Origin: Mya arenaria | Taxonomy: Eukaryota; Mollusca; Bivalvia; Myida; Myidae | DNA length: 64,000 nt | NCBI RefSeq assembly: GCF_026914265.1 | Contig: NC_069122.1 | Span: 35,391,473 to 35,455,472, forward strand | Direction: 5' to 3' | In this document: positions 1 to 12,915 of the stretch, one piece after another | Layout of the letters: each line of letters begins with the position of its first letter | How positions within the stretch are numbered: position 1 is the stretch's first letter | Position numbers and translations under genes: made by a program | Notes under the pieces: generated by a model | Databases searched by the model: none | What the model was told of the DNA's origin: nothing | What the model saw: the letters and a program-made list of their open reading frames with translations, nothing else

Positions 1-484
1 CTTGTACCTTCCAAACAGGGATTCTTTTCTGACATAGTAATTTCAAATTAACTGATATATATATAAGCAAATATATAAGTTTTGACTTTTTATGCATACA
101 CTTTACTGTTTCAGAGCTCAGGTTTTGTAAATATATTTTCTGTTTCATTTCGAGAAATACATTTTTTTTAAATTCATTCAGTAAAACTGTGTTCACAGAA
201 TTGGGATAATATTGTGAATTTTTGGGGGTAATGACCACTTTTTGAAGGGGAAAAAGCTTTTAGGAGGCAGTTAAATGCACAAAGAAAAATCCCTGTGGTC
301 TCGTTCCATAATACATAAATGGATGCTTTCATTTAAACATAAACTAGTGCAGTGTTTACACTTGTGTCTTCATAAATGGGATTGCTCGATGTATTCTGAC
401 TTAATCATTTAAAAAGCTTTTGATGAAAACAACCGCAATGATCCAATATAAAGTGGGTTATTTGGTGGTTTGAGATATTTACTT
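1..484. other. AT-rich non-coding stretch
   Basis: I see no open frame, splice-bounded coding exon or repeat here. It runs up to the tandem array that follows. Confidence 0.5.
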
Positions 485-1400
485 CAACATGCATCTTGTA
501 TTGAGACATTTGCTTCAACATGCCCCCTGTACAGAGACTCATGATTCAACATGTACGCTGTACAGAGACATTCGATCCAACATGCCTGCTGTAAGGAGGC
601 ATACAATTCAACATGTACGCTGTACAGAGACATTCGATCCAACATGCCTGCTGTAAGGAGGCATACAATTCAACATGCACGCTGTACAGAGACATTCGAT
701 CCAACATGCCTGCTGTAAGGAGGCATACAATTCAACATGCACGCTGTACAGAGACATTCGATCCAACATGCCTGCTGTAAGGAGGCATACAATTCAACAT
801 GCACGCTGTACAGAGACATTCGATCCAACATGCCTGCTGTGAGGAGGCATACAATTCAACATGTGCGCTGTACAGAGACATTCACTTTAACATGCCTGCT
901 GTAAGGAGGCATACAATTCAACATGTGCACTGTACAGAGACATTCACTTCAACATGCCTGCTGTAAGGAGGCATACAATTCAACATGTGCGATGTACAGA
1001 GACAAACGATTCAACATGCGCACGGTACAGAGACATATGATTCAACATTCGCACTGTACAGAGACAATTACGATTCAACATGTGCGCTGTACAGAGACAT
1101 ATGATTCAACATGTGCTCTGTACAGAGACATATGATTCAACATGCATGCAGAACAGAGACAAACGATTCAACATGCACACTGTACAGAGACATACGATTC
1201 AACATTCGCATTGTACAGAGACAATTACGATTCAACATGTGCTCTGTACAGAGACATATGATTCAACATGCATGCTGTACAGAGACAAATAATTCAACAT
1301 GCGCACTGTACAGAGACAGACGATTCAACATGCACAATGTACAGAGACATAAGATTCCAACATACGTGCTGTACAGAGACATTCACTTCAACATGGGTGC
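485..1400. repeat. 31-bp tandem array with a 62-bp higher-order part
   Basis: About 29 copies of a roughly 31-bp unit sharing the cores 'TTCAACATG' and 'CTGTACAGAGACA'. In the first half (about 541-975) two unit types alternate. One ends 'CTGTACAGAGA' and the other 'CTGCTGTAAGGAGGCATA', giving a 62-bp higher-order unit with very similar copies. In the second half (about 976-1400) only the first type continues, as more diverged 31-32-bp monomers. The open frames across it are products of the repeat and not genes. Confidence 0.93.
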
Positions 1401-3480
1401 TGTTTCAATTGCGTAACATTTGTGCCAAACGCAAATAATTAATTGGCAATCAGCAAATGGTTAAGCAAAAAACACACAATAACTAGTAAGTAGTGTCTGA
1501 AATTCTTTAAATTGTGTCAACACTAAGAAAGTTAATAATCATTTTTGCTTTTAAAAGCTAACAACAAAATCAGTATTTTATCTATAATTTAAGAGTACAG
1601 TTAAAAAAATGGACAATGATTATCACATAGTGTTCTGATAAATACAATTTTTCTGACGAGCTACTTGTAGATTGACTTTATAATTACGGTAACAATTTTA
1701 AATAAGTAAATAAAAAATTTACATAGCGAAACAATATAGTATATAAATATACAATTGCAATTCATTTATACTCAAGTCCATTCCCAAAGTTCTATCCATC
1801 TCAATGCAATAATCCAATGACACTTTGACAAATTTAAAAAACTTCAATACCTGACTAATTACTTTTACGACAAATGTCTATGCAATATCTCTAGTTATAA
1901 TGAAGTTACATTTGCTGTCAGGAATGATACTTCAAAATAAAACTCATCAAACACTACAATGCAACACATGATTTATAACACCAGTTTATTCATATTAGGC
2001 CACACTCAATTTAATGTTTTGTTCCACCGAATTTGGTCGAGAAAAACTGAAGCCACCGAATGAAATAAAATAAAAGTACAATTTACCATTTTGCTGAGTT
2101 TGAGCGAAATTGAAAACATTTTTTCACGTATAAATAATTATATATATTTATTTATATATGCTTTCACTTTTATACATATATAATGTTTACCGTATACTAA
2201 ATAATTACATCAATTCATTTTAGTGTTTAATTAGTTAAAGTTAATACCCCACAATTTATTAATGTCACAACTATTTTCTGTGAGTTTTCCAACAGCTGTC
2301 AGAGACACAATATAACATGATTTGTGTTAACGCTTAATGAAACCTGACTTCAAATTATTGTTTGTCTTATTTCCTGCATTTTTAGTGAAAAATAGGAGAA
2401 TTTGAATAATAAAAAAAAATATTATCATTGTGTTTTTGTTTTGGGTTTTTTTTTTCAGAACAATAGGTGAGGCAAATCGGTAGAAGGAAACATCAATTTT
2501 GTGTAGCCTTATATATACATATTTAAAGATAATACACCATTTCAGCAGCTTAATATATTACAATTAATCACTTACTAATTATTTTCTAACCAACCCATTT
2601 GTATTCAAACCAAGAAAAAAGTTTGCTTAAACATTATTAAAAAGAAATCAGAAACATATTACTAGAATTTGGAATTTCACCTCACAAAGGCATAATGATT
2701 ATGAATTTTTCATAATATATGGTCTGCATAACCAATGAAAGTGTTAAAAATAAGCTGATGACTTTCACGACTCCACAATCAATCCTGCACAGAATATTGT
2801 CAACGTACAGGAACAATGAGACAATAAATTTACTTTATATCAGAATCTGCATAAATCTATATTTGTACATCCAACATGCCTCTTTAGATGTTAATGAAGT
2901 TCCAAGAAATAAAACTAGAATGAAAAAAGCCAACACACATGCCTCCTGGAAACTATGAATTATTCCAAATTGGATGAAACTTTATGAAAGAGCCATTCAC
3001 TGCATGTTCACTTACCAGAAAACTGACTTGAATTTCCAATACCAAAGTCCAACTATTGTTTAGAAACAAAAGGTAGTATAAAGAGAAGTTTTAGGACCGG
3101 CCACACGCAATTCTGAAGTCAAATGAGTTTTATCGGCTTTTGCAGTTACTCCCAGATCTTTGCCTTGATACTTGGAGGTCAACTTTAATATCATTCAACT
3201 CAAGTTAATAATGCTGAAATTTATCTTTTCTGAATCAAGTTCCTTAGGGCAAAGCAAAGAGGTCCGTCATTGGTTTTGTAAAATGAGGAAGAAAATCATT
3301 TATCTCGAAAAAGGCCACAGTTTGTTAAATTCAAAGTTGATTTAAGCTAATCTGATTTTTGTAGACAAAAAAATAATTAAACAAAAGCATCACAGGTTTG
3401 ATCCAATGCAAGTCTTTTTTATTCCACACAGTTTGACAAGGGCCAGAACTCCACATTTAATTAAGCAAGAGTGATTAGCC
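1401..3480. other. AT-rich non-coding stretch
   Basis: Very AT-rich with short AT runs and no convincing exon. An 'AGCTGTCAGAGACA' word at about 2294 recurs at about 4209, so both are probably fragments of one dispersed repeat. Confidence 0.4.
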
Positions 3481-3519
3481 TTCTTACATATATGTGCTTA
3501 TACCATCATTGGTAGTATT

Positions 3520-3885
3520 AGTACCAAGTTTCATGTCAATATAGAAAACATTGAAGACCTGAATGGTTAAATGCTTAAACTTGGTCATGCATGGCAAACA
3601 ACAGCAGCAGTGTGACTTATTACAGAATGTGCATGGATCATCATTTTTATTATTAGTACCACTTTTCATGTCAATATTAAAAACATTGAAGACCTGAATG
3701 GTTAAAAGTTGTGAAAAGACTTGGTCATGGCCAACTACAGCAGCAGTGTGACTTATAACATCATGTGCATGTATCCTCATAGGTTAGTATTTCTACCAAG
3801 TTTCATGTCAATATCGAAAACATTGAAGATGGGTTAAAATTTGTACAAAACTCGGTCATGGCCAACTACACCAGCAGTGTGACAA
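3520..3885. repeat. Three degenerate tandem copies, period about 130-145 bp
   Basis: Each unit contains 'TTTCATGTCAATAT', 'AAAACATTGAAGA', 'TTGGTCATGGCCAACTAC' (varied) and 'AGCAGTGTGACTTAT'. Units begin near 3527, 3664 and 3797. An open frame on the minus strand here (3484-3780) simply follows the repeat. Confidence 0.8.
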
Positions 3886-4304
3886 TTAACCGTAGCTAAA
3901 AATATAACAACAATTATGAATGTCAAACAAGTTCTTTCATACTCAACATAAATACAGTTTTCACCTCAATTTCCCTGTTCATGTCAACATGCTAGGAATT
4001 TACCACAATAGGCCATATATCATCATTTTTCATCCAATTTAAGCCAGAAAATTAAAACTGCAGAAGTTGCATGATGTGAAACAAAAGAACGATTGAGCTG
4101 TCAAATATAACAGTTGGTGTCATACATTTACACTAAGATAATAAATGTTCATTTTTGTCAAATTATTAGCAGGTTAAAATCATACTTTCAAATGTTACAA
4201 TTTCAACAAGAGCTGTCAGAGACAATGCTCGACTACACAGCTTTTAAGTAAAGGATTGCTAAGTTTTGGTAAAACATGAATGGATCACTGTTAATTAATT
4301 TAGG

Positions 4305-4865
4305 TCACACGCAAGACCTTAACCAGAATTTCTAAGTCAAATAATTCAAATGGCATTATATGCAGGATAGAGTTATCATACTTGAAAGTATAAAGCTTCA
4401 ATACAATACATCAAATAATTGGGGAGTTATTGACTTAAATGTGCTATCATGCAAAACTGTAACCAGAATTTTTAAGTTGAATAATAAAGAAACAAATTTA
4501 TATTATATGAAAGAAAGAGTTATCTTACTTGATTCATTAAGAAGTTTGGATAATTGGGAGCCCTTGTATAAAGTTTCAATGAAAAACATGATGTATTTGC
4601 TGAGATATTGTTTTATATTGTGGTTACATGCAAAACCTTAACTTAAGTATTTCGGATAAAAATGGGCCATTATCTGCACTATATTTGAAATAGTCAGTTA
4701 TATCTAACTTGGTTATTCAAGTAGGTTTGATGGTTGAGTAACATTGTAAAAAGTCTCAATACAATACATCAAGAAGTTGCTGAATTACTAACATGCAAAA
4801 CCTAATCCAGAGTTTCTAAGTTGAATAGAAAAGGTCAATAATTTGCATGATATGCAAGATAGATT
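4305..4865. repeat. Degenerate long-period tandem repeat (about 140-175 bp)
   Basis: The words 'GCAAAACCTTAACCAGA', 'TTTCTAAGT', 'GATAGAGTTATC' and 'TTCAATACAATACATCAA' recur in the same order about four times, with unit starts near 4312, 4451, 4629 and 4795. Copies are strongly diverged, suggesting an old array. The frame at 4360-4641 is a repeat artefact. Confidence 0.75.
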
Positions 4866-6180
4866 TATCTAACAATGTGGACCATTCAACGGTATTAATA
4901 TACTGGTGACTGTAAAATGAGGACCACAAAGTCTTTCGCGAAGGTTCTGATTCAATAAAATAAAACCAGATTTTACATTTGTGATTAAATAAGTTACATG
5001 CATAAAATGATAACTTTCAAGAAATAGTTATTTTCAAAATCATTTCCTAGAACAAACAACTTTATTTGAGGCAGTATATTTGTTTTACCAGAAATGACAG
5101 TACATTCGACTGAAGCTGGAGAAAAACAATCAACATTTTTCAAATTGTGCTGGTTAACTTTATAAAGATATGATCTTGGTCATAGTACAAGGCTTATATT
5201 ACTTCAATGGGAAAACAATCATCATTCCGTAATAATGTGGATATAACTCGATTTCGACATATAATTGCATTCCCAGCACTATAAATGTGAAAATGTTAAC
5301 TGTTAAATAGTGTTGTCAAGGCGTACAGCATTATTTCCATTCTCCAAAACAGCAAAAAAATGCTGTCGGCTGCGCTTTAGGTAGAAATAACAAACTCTTG
5401 CTTTAAATGTCATTTCATTTGTATTTCAATGCCAACAAAATAATCATGCACATTCATAACATACCACAAGTCTGGAAATTCATAAGATTTTTGCTTAAAA
5501 TTTCTCAAATAATACAATGCATGTCTGCAATGTTGTTCTTTAAATTCACATCAACCAAAAAGCTGATGTATATTTTTATATGACGCACTGGCCTGGGACA
5601 GAAATTCCCTGTCAATACTTGTATATTGAGACAACTGCAACAGTCGACAGTGCAGAAAACAATAACTCAGTTTCACGCTATCTTGTCAGAGACTATCAGA
5701 CAAAATCTTATGAAACAAAACTTCATCAACCAGTGGCACAATGCAGTCATTTCCAATACATTGGTGTATCACAGTATCTCCAACATTTCTTGCTTGCAAC
5801 ACCGTGCTTTTAACAAGACCCGATGAATGGTGATCACCACTTATGAGGCTCCGATGTTGCACAATTACAAAGGGCCATGGCTAGTTTTTAGACGAAAATG
5901 ATGCCAATTTATCCCTAAATATGATTATCAACTGGGTATCCAGTACGCCAAATATCATTACTCGGAGTTCTATGTGTCCACCGGGGACGAGTAATACAAT
6001 TTGTCCTGATGGTTGGGATATTGTACAGATATTGTTACAGTTCCTGTGTGACTTGCAAACCTTCCTTTTATGAATGGTAAAAAAGATAACCAATAATAAC
6101 CAAGTAACAGTCAAATAATTGGGTTGCAAAGACCGCTTCACCTCAATCTTACAATTGCAGGTTTTTAATCTGCAACGGGA
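4866..6180. other. Non-coding stretch
   Basis: Only chance short frames on both strands. None has conserved-looking composition or matching splice sites. Confidence 0.4.
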
Positions 6181-6181
6181 T

Positions 6182-6297
6182 CAAAATTAGCACATTTAAT
6201 TTAAGTCTGCAACCCTGCACTGGTAAAGTGCTTTTTGGGCTTGCTCAAATTCTGGCATTGATATACCAGGGCTTGTTTAAAAATAAATGGCAAGACC
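6182..6297. repeat. Dispersed repeat, copy A (second copy at 15847-15956)
   Basis: Contains 'CCCTGCACT', 'GGGCTTGCTCAAATTCTG' and 'CAGGGCTTGTT' in the same order and spacing as the copy in PYM intron 2. The outer words are partly inverted ('AAGCCCTGC' / 'GCAGGGCTT' in the other copy), which suggests a small foldback or SINE-like element. Confidence 0.75.
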
Positions 6298-7321
6298 TAA
6301 ACATAAAGTAATATTTCACACTTTCATATCTAAAAGTAACATTTCTAATAACTGTCTACGCAAAAGTATAGTTGAAGAGGCCATTTGGGCCTGTGGACTA
6401 GTTAATTCCATAAGCCTGGTTAAAGCTCTGCAGGCTTATAACATAATGTATTGAACAAGGCCTGAAATAGTACAAGGCCATTGGTCTGTTGAATTTGGAT
6501 TTCCTACAGGCCATACGATAATTAGTCAGCCATGTTGTGAATGGGGCCAGGGCCTTTTTGATATGTAAAAAATGTGTTGTCATTTTGACCAATATTGGGA
6601 ATACATAATAATTTTGCTTAGAAATGAACAAGAATGCTTTAAGTATTAGACTGAAAAGATAAAGGACTGTTATAAAGATTGTTTCTTTAAGAATACACCA
6701 ACACTCCTGTACAAAATTAGTTTGGGGCCAATTGTTCCTATTCGGGGTCCTATTTTTTTTCAAAACAAAAATCTGGAATTTTATTAAAGCATTGGAAATT
6801 GATCCAGATTTTGCCCATAATTAACTGATCAGAAAAACAAAAGTGTTCAACGCTGAACTATCACATAAACATGATATTTACTGATGTGAAAGCATCCTAT
6901 AACAAGTCCATTTACACAATTATAGTGACAGTAAATAACCCTGATGTTAAATGAAAATAGTACTATGATTTTGGACATTTTCAATGTCTACTTTAAACTG
7001 AAAGTCAGGAGTCTTATGGATATTGATACTTAAATCAAGACTTCAAGTGTACAGTATTACTTAAATGTTTAATTTGATTTGGCATTTAAATGAAATGCAA
7101 CACCATCAGACTCAACCTTAAATAGCTATTTGAGCATTTATGATTTATTTCAGGTTTCTCGATATTTTCAGTCGTGGGTCATGGGACCCTCACTACTGAC
7201 AAATTTCTTCAAAAGTTTATTTTTGGTGTCCAAGGGATGCACAGTAGGTTAGAAAATGGTGTCAAGGACTCTGGTTTTCTGCCTGAAGGAAATCTTTAAT
7301 ACTTGTATTAGTGTAGAATTA

Positions 7322-8433
7322 TGGTCATTTCGTAACCTTTCAATTTCGTAACCGCTCATTGTTGGCGTAACCATTGTGTTAGTCAATTCGTAACCGTTAA
7401 GAAATCAAATGGTCATATCGTAGCAGTTGACTTTACAAAATAAGTTTACTATAAGTATAAAACATAAAAAATTGAAGTTAAATCTAGTAGTTGTATTCCT
7501 TCTTTATTCCTAATAGTGTAGTGCGATTTGCCAATAAACTCTGAAACTATGACAAATAGAAACATTCAAACTAGCTATTATTTATGTTGCGAAGGAAATA
7601 TTATAAGTAGGCTGAGTATTAAATGTTATATTTTTTTAATTCATAGATGTTTTACCATTGAGAGGAATTGTGACCTTAAGCCAATATTTTTAAATATATA
7701 GACCATATAACTTTAGACTTTCATTTTTTTCAAATTGCATAGAAGTATTGTAACATGTAGTGAGTTTGCCGAATGAGAGTATGCGCTTTTTATATGCTTA
7801 TTGTATTAAAAATGTGCCGATATGTTTAATTTTGTATCTTGTTATTGGAAATTAATACCATAACTAATAATTTTAGGCTGTTTTTTGTCGGTTTCGGATA
7901 TAAAGTATGCGGAATGGAATATGGATCAATTGAGAAAAAAACAGAACAAAATTTTGTTAGTTTTAAACAATTCAAACAAATATAGTCAATGTAATAGGTC
8001 AAGAATGACCCTTGATCATTTATGTAAACGTAATTTTACTCAAAAATACATCGCAATCAGTCTTAAATTATTGTTTAAAAGTAAGCAAAATGTAAGAAAA
8101 TAATTAACATATTTTGGTAGTATAACAAATCATTTCTAATTTACCATGATATATATATATAAATCTAATTACTATTGAGTAACGTAAATTATTGGCTTGT
8201 TATTAGCTAGAATTTGAGTAATGTCTCCCAATTGTTGTCTTGGTTGCTGTGCCATATACATCAAGGTTCGAACAATACACTTAACTAGGTGCTAAGTCTA
8301 CTTTTTATCACCTTGTTAAATGGTGATTACCATATGACCAATTGATTTCTTGACGGTTACAAATTGACTAACAGAATGGTTACGAAATAATCAAGATGCA
8401 GCAGTTACGAAATGGTTAGGTTACGAAATGACC
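7322..8433. mobile_element. DNA element with about 110-bp terminal inverted repeats made of TTTCGTAACC motifs
   Basis: The left end (7322-7432) and the reverse complement of the right end (8433-8323) align through about 110 bp with few differences. Both begin TGGTCATTTCGTAACC, then carry further 'TTCGTAACC/T' copies, then 'GTTAGTCAATT.GTAACCGT', then 'AAGAAATCAA.TGGTCATAT'. The core is about 890 bp and AT-rich. A 72-codon frame at 7885-8103 (lysine- and asparagine-rich) matches nothing I recognise, so the copy looks non-autonomous. I could not define a convincing target-site duplication. Confidence 0.85.
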
Positions 8434-10680
8434 AGATCCCTGAGTGTACCTGAGGAAATAAGACATCAAGATTCTCTTAGGTTTTTTATATCAATTTTAA
8501 TAATGTATTTTTTAATTTGATTCAACTAACTAATAAATTGACTGACCAATTAACAATACAGTTAACTTTAATATACTTAAAATCGGTCCTCATCGAGTCA
8601 ATGTTTCTTTATTGTTGGTTACTGTAAAAGAAACAAAAATGTCATTGATGTTGAGATAATTTTACCAGGATGCATAAATACATGTACTGCGTTTATTCAG
8701 TTGTACTTTTCTTGAAATGCCTGTAAATATACAACATATGATAAAGGTTTTCCTGAACCCATGGTTAATTCTGGCTTGTGTTCATTTTGATAACTATGGT
8801 GAACATTTTTAAGGTGATCATTTTGATCACTATTAAAATTGCATCACATACTTTCAAACTAAAACAAAACTTTTACTAGTTATTAATTATGTTTGTTAAA
8901 ATAAACTCATATTTCAAAAAAATTAATATATATTTTCGTTTATTCATTTTTTTTGTTAATGTTCAGCAAAGTATTAAGTACTATCTGTGAATTCTATCAA
9001 ATTCCACGTCACGAACGACTGACACTTGGTGACACTTCTATTTTATTCTGTAAACCTTAAAAAAAAAATGAAGATAATCTCGGCGTGAACTTAAAGAATA
9101 GTCAACAATAACAAGAAATACCACTCTTACAGTAAGGAAGCAGAAGCTTTCTGCTAGTTGTTTCCGATGTATTTATTGATCAATACTGTTTTTCGGTTCC
9201 TAGATCAATTTTAAGAGGATGAATTTACTTTAACGCCGTATGTTGTTTCCATATTGACCGAAAGAAAAATATTGAGAAGCAAGAAATGGTCACGATCATC
9301 AAAGCGCTGAGTGCACTGGATGAGCAGCGGGTAGAAATGATCGAGTGACATACCGCAACAGAAGACAGGAGCAAACTATCGAAATGAATTTAATTTTTTA
9401 CTGAGGCCATCCCGGCAGACTTATGAAAAATATTTAATTTATCATAATGACGTGTGATTTTAGTCACACGATTATTATTTCGGATGATCAACATCACCTG
9501 GTACGACTAAAATATATGACATATTCGTTGCAGATGTATTAAGTTGAATCATGTTTAAATAGTGATTAATGAATTCATTCAATATAATCATGGCTGGGAA
9601 TCGCACCCCAGGTTTTGACAGGAGTATTCTACTCTCCCGGGAGCGGGGTGCAGTGTCGTCAAATGTAGACAACTTTAGGTGTTTTTGTTGCTGAAGAAAC
9701 ATAATCTATTTAAAAATCATTTAAAAAACGCAAGATATATTTTAAAATGGATTTTCATTTTGCACTAGTCTCTCCGTCCATGTGAAAATTACCGACGTAA
9801 AAGGAGTTTCTCACTATTTGTGATTTAAAGAAACTTTCATTGTTCTTTTCCGGTATCAAAATATAATATATCTGGGACCAATAACAAAATCGTACTCCCT
9901 TATGATATAGATCGTCCTAGTGTGAAATTGATTGAATTAACGTTTAAACTATTAAATATGTACACTGGTGACCACTGGGGATTCTAGAACCGGTAATGCT
10001 CGACGAAAAAAAAACGAGCGCAAAGTATTGTTCAGCGCCAATGTTGCTATCAAGTGAAGCCTACAAAATGATCGTTTTAACATTGAATCACGACAAGACT
10101 GTGATTCTTGCGTTGAATTCAAGGAATATTATAGACTCATACCCTTAGCAGATTAACTTCCTTCTACAAACATACCCTTCATGGACTAAAGGCATTCCGA
10201 ACCGGATCTGGAAAAATAAGGTGGTGTTTGTTCGAGTTTCTGAATGAATCTAAGGTCTAAGTGGTGACTCATATGGGTTAAAGGGCTGATCGAACTCACG
10301 AAGTGGCGACTTCTTGGCAACATATCTTTCTTATGCCATTTATTTTTTAGTTTCAGTCCGCTAAGTGCTTGCAAGTGTGATGTGTGTCGGCGATTTCATA
10401 AAAAGTATATCTAATTAATAAAGCGACCGAAATTGACCAAACATCGTTTTTGGAATTTAACAAAGCAGTCCAAAGTTCGATTCAAACATTAGAAATGGAT
10501 TATGATAAAGATAAGGAATATACTGACCCACAGTATACACCGCGCTTAAACAACCAAAACCAAAACGTCTTTTCAAACAGGAAAAGTGTGTGTTATTAAT
10601 TTTAAATACACTTTGAGTCGTGATGGCGCCACGGTGGGATGAAGCCATACTGTACAATGTAACATACTAGCGTGTGCAGA
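8434..10680. other. Non-coding stretch
   Basis: No exon recognised. A short inverted repeat (CGTGTGATTTTAGTCACACG) lies at 9451-9470. Around 9595-9665 the minus strand shows a T-arm-like hairpin (CTGGG ... CCCAG), discussed among the rejected items. Confidence 0.4.
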
Positions 10681-10685
10681 CATTG

Positions 10686-10898
10686 GAACAAGATGCAGAA
10701 TGACACTTTATTCGTGCTTTGCTAACATGGATGACGAGCACGTACGTTTGCAAACAGTAGTACAGTATAATAATATAATGAAAAATACAGAACAAAATGC
10801 AAAATGACACTGCATTCGTGCTTTACTTACCTGGGTGACAAGCACGTACGTTTGCAAACACTATAACAGTATAATAATACAATGAAAAATACAGGGAC
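10686..10898. repeat. Two-copy tandem duplication, unit about 108 bp
   Basis: Both copies contain 'AATGACACT', 'ATTCGTGCTTT', 'GCACGTACGTTTGCAAACA' and 'TACAGTATAATAAT' followed by 'AATGAAAAATACAG'. The copies differ by scattered substitutions. Confidence 0.88.
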
Positions 10899-12340
10899 AA
10901 GCCCAGTAGTTAAAAATATCAAAATAAATCCTGGTCATAAAGCCATATCAAATTGATAATATGCATTTATACATGTTCGGGTGGGTTGGTTTTCAGCTTT
11001 CTGAATAAAAAGACAATTTATATAACAAAACTATATTTTAAGCAAAAATAATATTTTCTAAACTTTATTAATTAGAACAACAGTTATCTGAGTTAAGAAC
11101 TATATCATTTACAGGGAGAACATTTCTAGACGTCAATAATACCACCAAAGGGCCAGTAAGTCCTTATGCAATTATATTTTAATAATCCAAATGATCCCAA
11201 ACTAATAATACATGAAGTCAGGATGCATCTATTCTAAAAAATGTGGCCAGTGTTTTGAATTAGAGTAAATTACCATAAATTTGGACTGCGCCGCGTATGC
11301 ATTGCTATGGTGATTTACCGTAAACATTTATATTTAAGCTCGTGTTTATGGGCCTGCAAATGTATCTTGATACATTGATTAAAATTAGTGAACTCTGATA
11401 TCAAGGGCATGATTAAATTTTAGATTAAATCTGGCCATGCTATTCTATGTAGTACTTAGTATTGTATTGGCTTAAGTATGTTAGTGTTATATTGGCATGG
11501 ATTAAAATCACACTGCTGCATGTTTGAAAACTGAAGTAACATAAATTTTTAAGCATAATTTAGCATATACATGTATGGAAGTTGTCAATAATGTAAATTG
11601 TAAACATATGGTCAGTTCTATTTGACAGTTTTTTTGTTCAGAGAGTTCCAGTAAATAAATTCAAGTGATTGGTGACATTCAATGTTGCAATGCATGATAT
11701 TTATGTTGAATAAAATATGTTTAAATTAATAGATGCACACACGGTAATCAAATTAAGCATTCAGCTTGAGCGGAGTTGGTACCATTGGAACAATTTATCG
11801 ACGCATTCATAAAGCCTCTGGCATACCAGTTCTTGCAAATTTATTTTAATATTAATTAATTTTGCGTTACTGCATTGTGCTGTTCTTACCTTAGGCATGC
11901 GATTGTATAACATACTATTGTTCATAGATTGACTTACATGTATTGTAATATTCACCCGCAGATTTTAAGTTAGTTGGAAGCAGCTTGTGCATGTAGTTGA
12001 TTCAACTGACAGATTAATGTTTACCTGAACAGTTCTGGTAAGCATGTTTGGCATACATGTATGACATATTTTTTTTTCTTTACTGTATTGTTTATTTCAA
12101 ATATTGTTTTCTTATATTTGAAAATCTATTTTAATGGTCTTAGAGTAGGCATGTTACAATTGTGTGTTTTCACCATTTTTAAATCGTTTTAATATCGTTA
12201 TTTCATCGAAGTACATTCATCAAATTGAAACATCAGCCTGTATAGATGAAATATTTTTCTTTAACAGAGAACTATTTATAAATGCAACAAAATCATGAAT
12301 GTAAAACCATTAATGAGCGGAAAATATATTTATGTTTTGC
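10899..12340. other. Non-coding stretch upstream of the small secreted gene
   Basis: AT-rich, no exon recognised. A splice-acceptor-like 'TATGTTTTGCAG' ends at about 12342, just before the ATG of the next gene. Its first exon may therefore be an upstream non-coding one that I cannot place. Confidence 0.35.
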
Positions 12341-12353
12341 AGCAATATACACA

Positions 12354-12915
12354 ATGAAGCTTGTCACGATGATGATGTTCATTTGGGCCTCGTTCTCACT
12401 ATTTGACATGCGTACAGAATGTGCAGTTGTTCCACGCATGCGCAGAAACTTTTGTTTGCCAACTTTCTGTGTTGATGCGATGCCTATACCAGGATCGCCT
12501 TGTAACTATTGCCCATCAGGTGAGTGTGATTCGTGAAAACTAATGCGTAAACATTATGTAATTAAAAGAGGAACAACACCAAAAAAATTACACTGCCAAA
12601 TTATTCTATCCAATGTAAAAAGAGAGAAATGAATAGAAAATATGGTAGCCTTTGAACGAATAAACTCAAATACGTAACATAGAATAAACAGCACTACTGT
12701 CTTTCTACTGTAAACGCGCCACTTGGAATGATATTTTTAATGTTACGTTATGATGATAAATAGTTTATTACGTTGTCTATTTCTTTTCAGGCCGCACATG
12801 TGTAACTGCAAGCGGTGACGTCATCATGGCCGGATATAAACACGTGATCAACGGGCGAACGTGTTACTGCCGACCCGAAACAAGCGTTCATTGGAATATA
12901 GCCTGGTGTAAATAG
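12354..12915 (+). CDS. Small secreted cysteine-rich protein, two exons
   Basis: Exons 12354-12519 and 12791-12915 join in phase 1 with a consensus donor (G|GTGAGT) and a pyrimidine-rich acceptor (TTCTTTTCAG|G), giving 96 residues. The N-terminus MKLVTMMMFIWASFSLF is a good signal peptide. The mature part has nine cysteines, in groups such as FCLPTFC, CNYCPSGRTC, TCYC and a C-terminal WCK. An in-frame ATG at 12282 would add 24 polar residues before the signal peptide, so I prefer 12354. An AATAAA lies about 55 bp after the stop (12970). Known: short secreted disulphide-rich proteins in molluscs include antimicrobial and shell or mucus proteins. I do not recognise the family, so no function is assigned. 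It could be a defence or matrix peptide. Confidence 0.78.

Noticed and set aside
485-1416. Open frames of 70-101 codons in the array
   Set aside because: They are read-through of the tandem unit in several frames and have no gene features.
9595-9665. tRNA-like T-arm on the minus strand (CTGGG-GTGCGATT-CCCAG)
   Set aside because: The B-box-like word is imperfect, I could not fold a full cloverleaf, and there is no A box at the right distance. It could be a tRNA-derived SINE remnant but is not supported.
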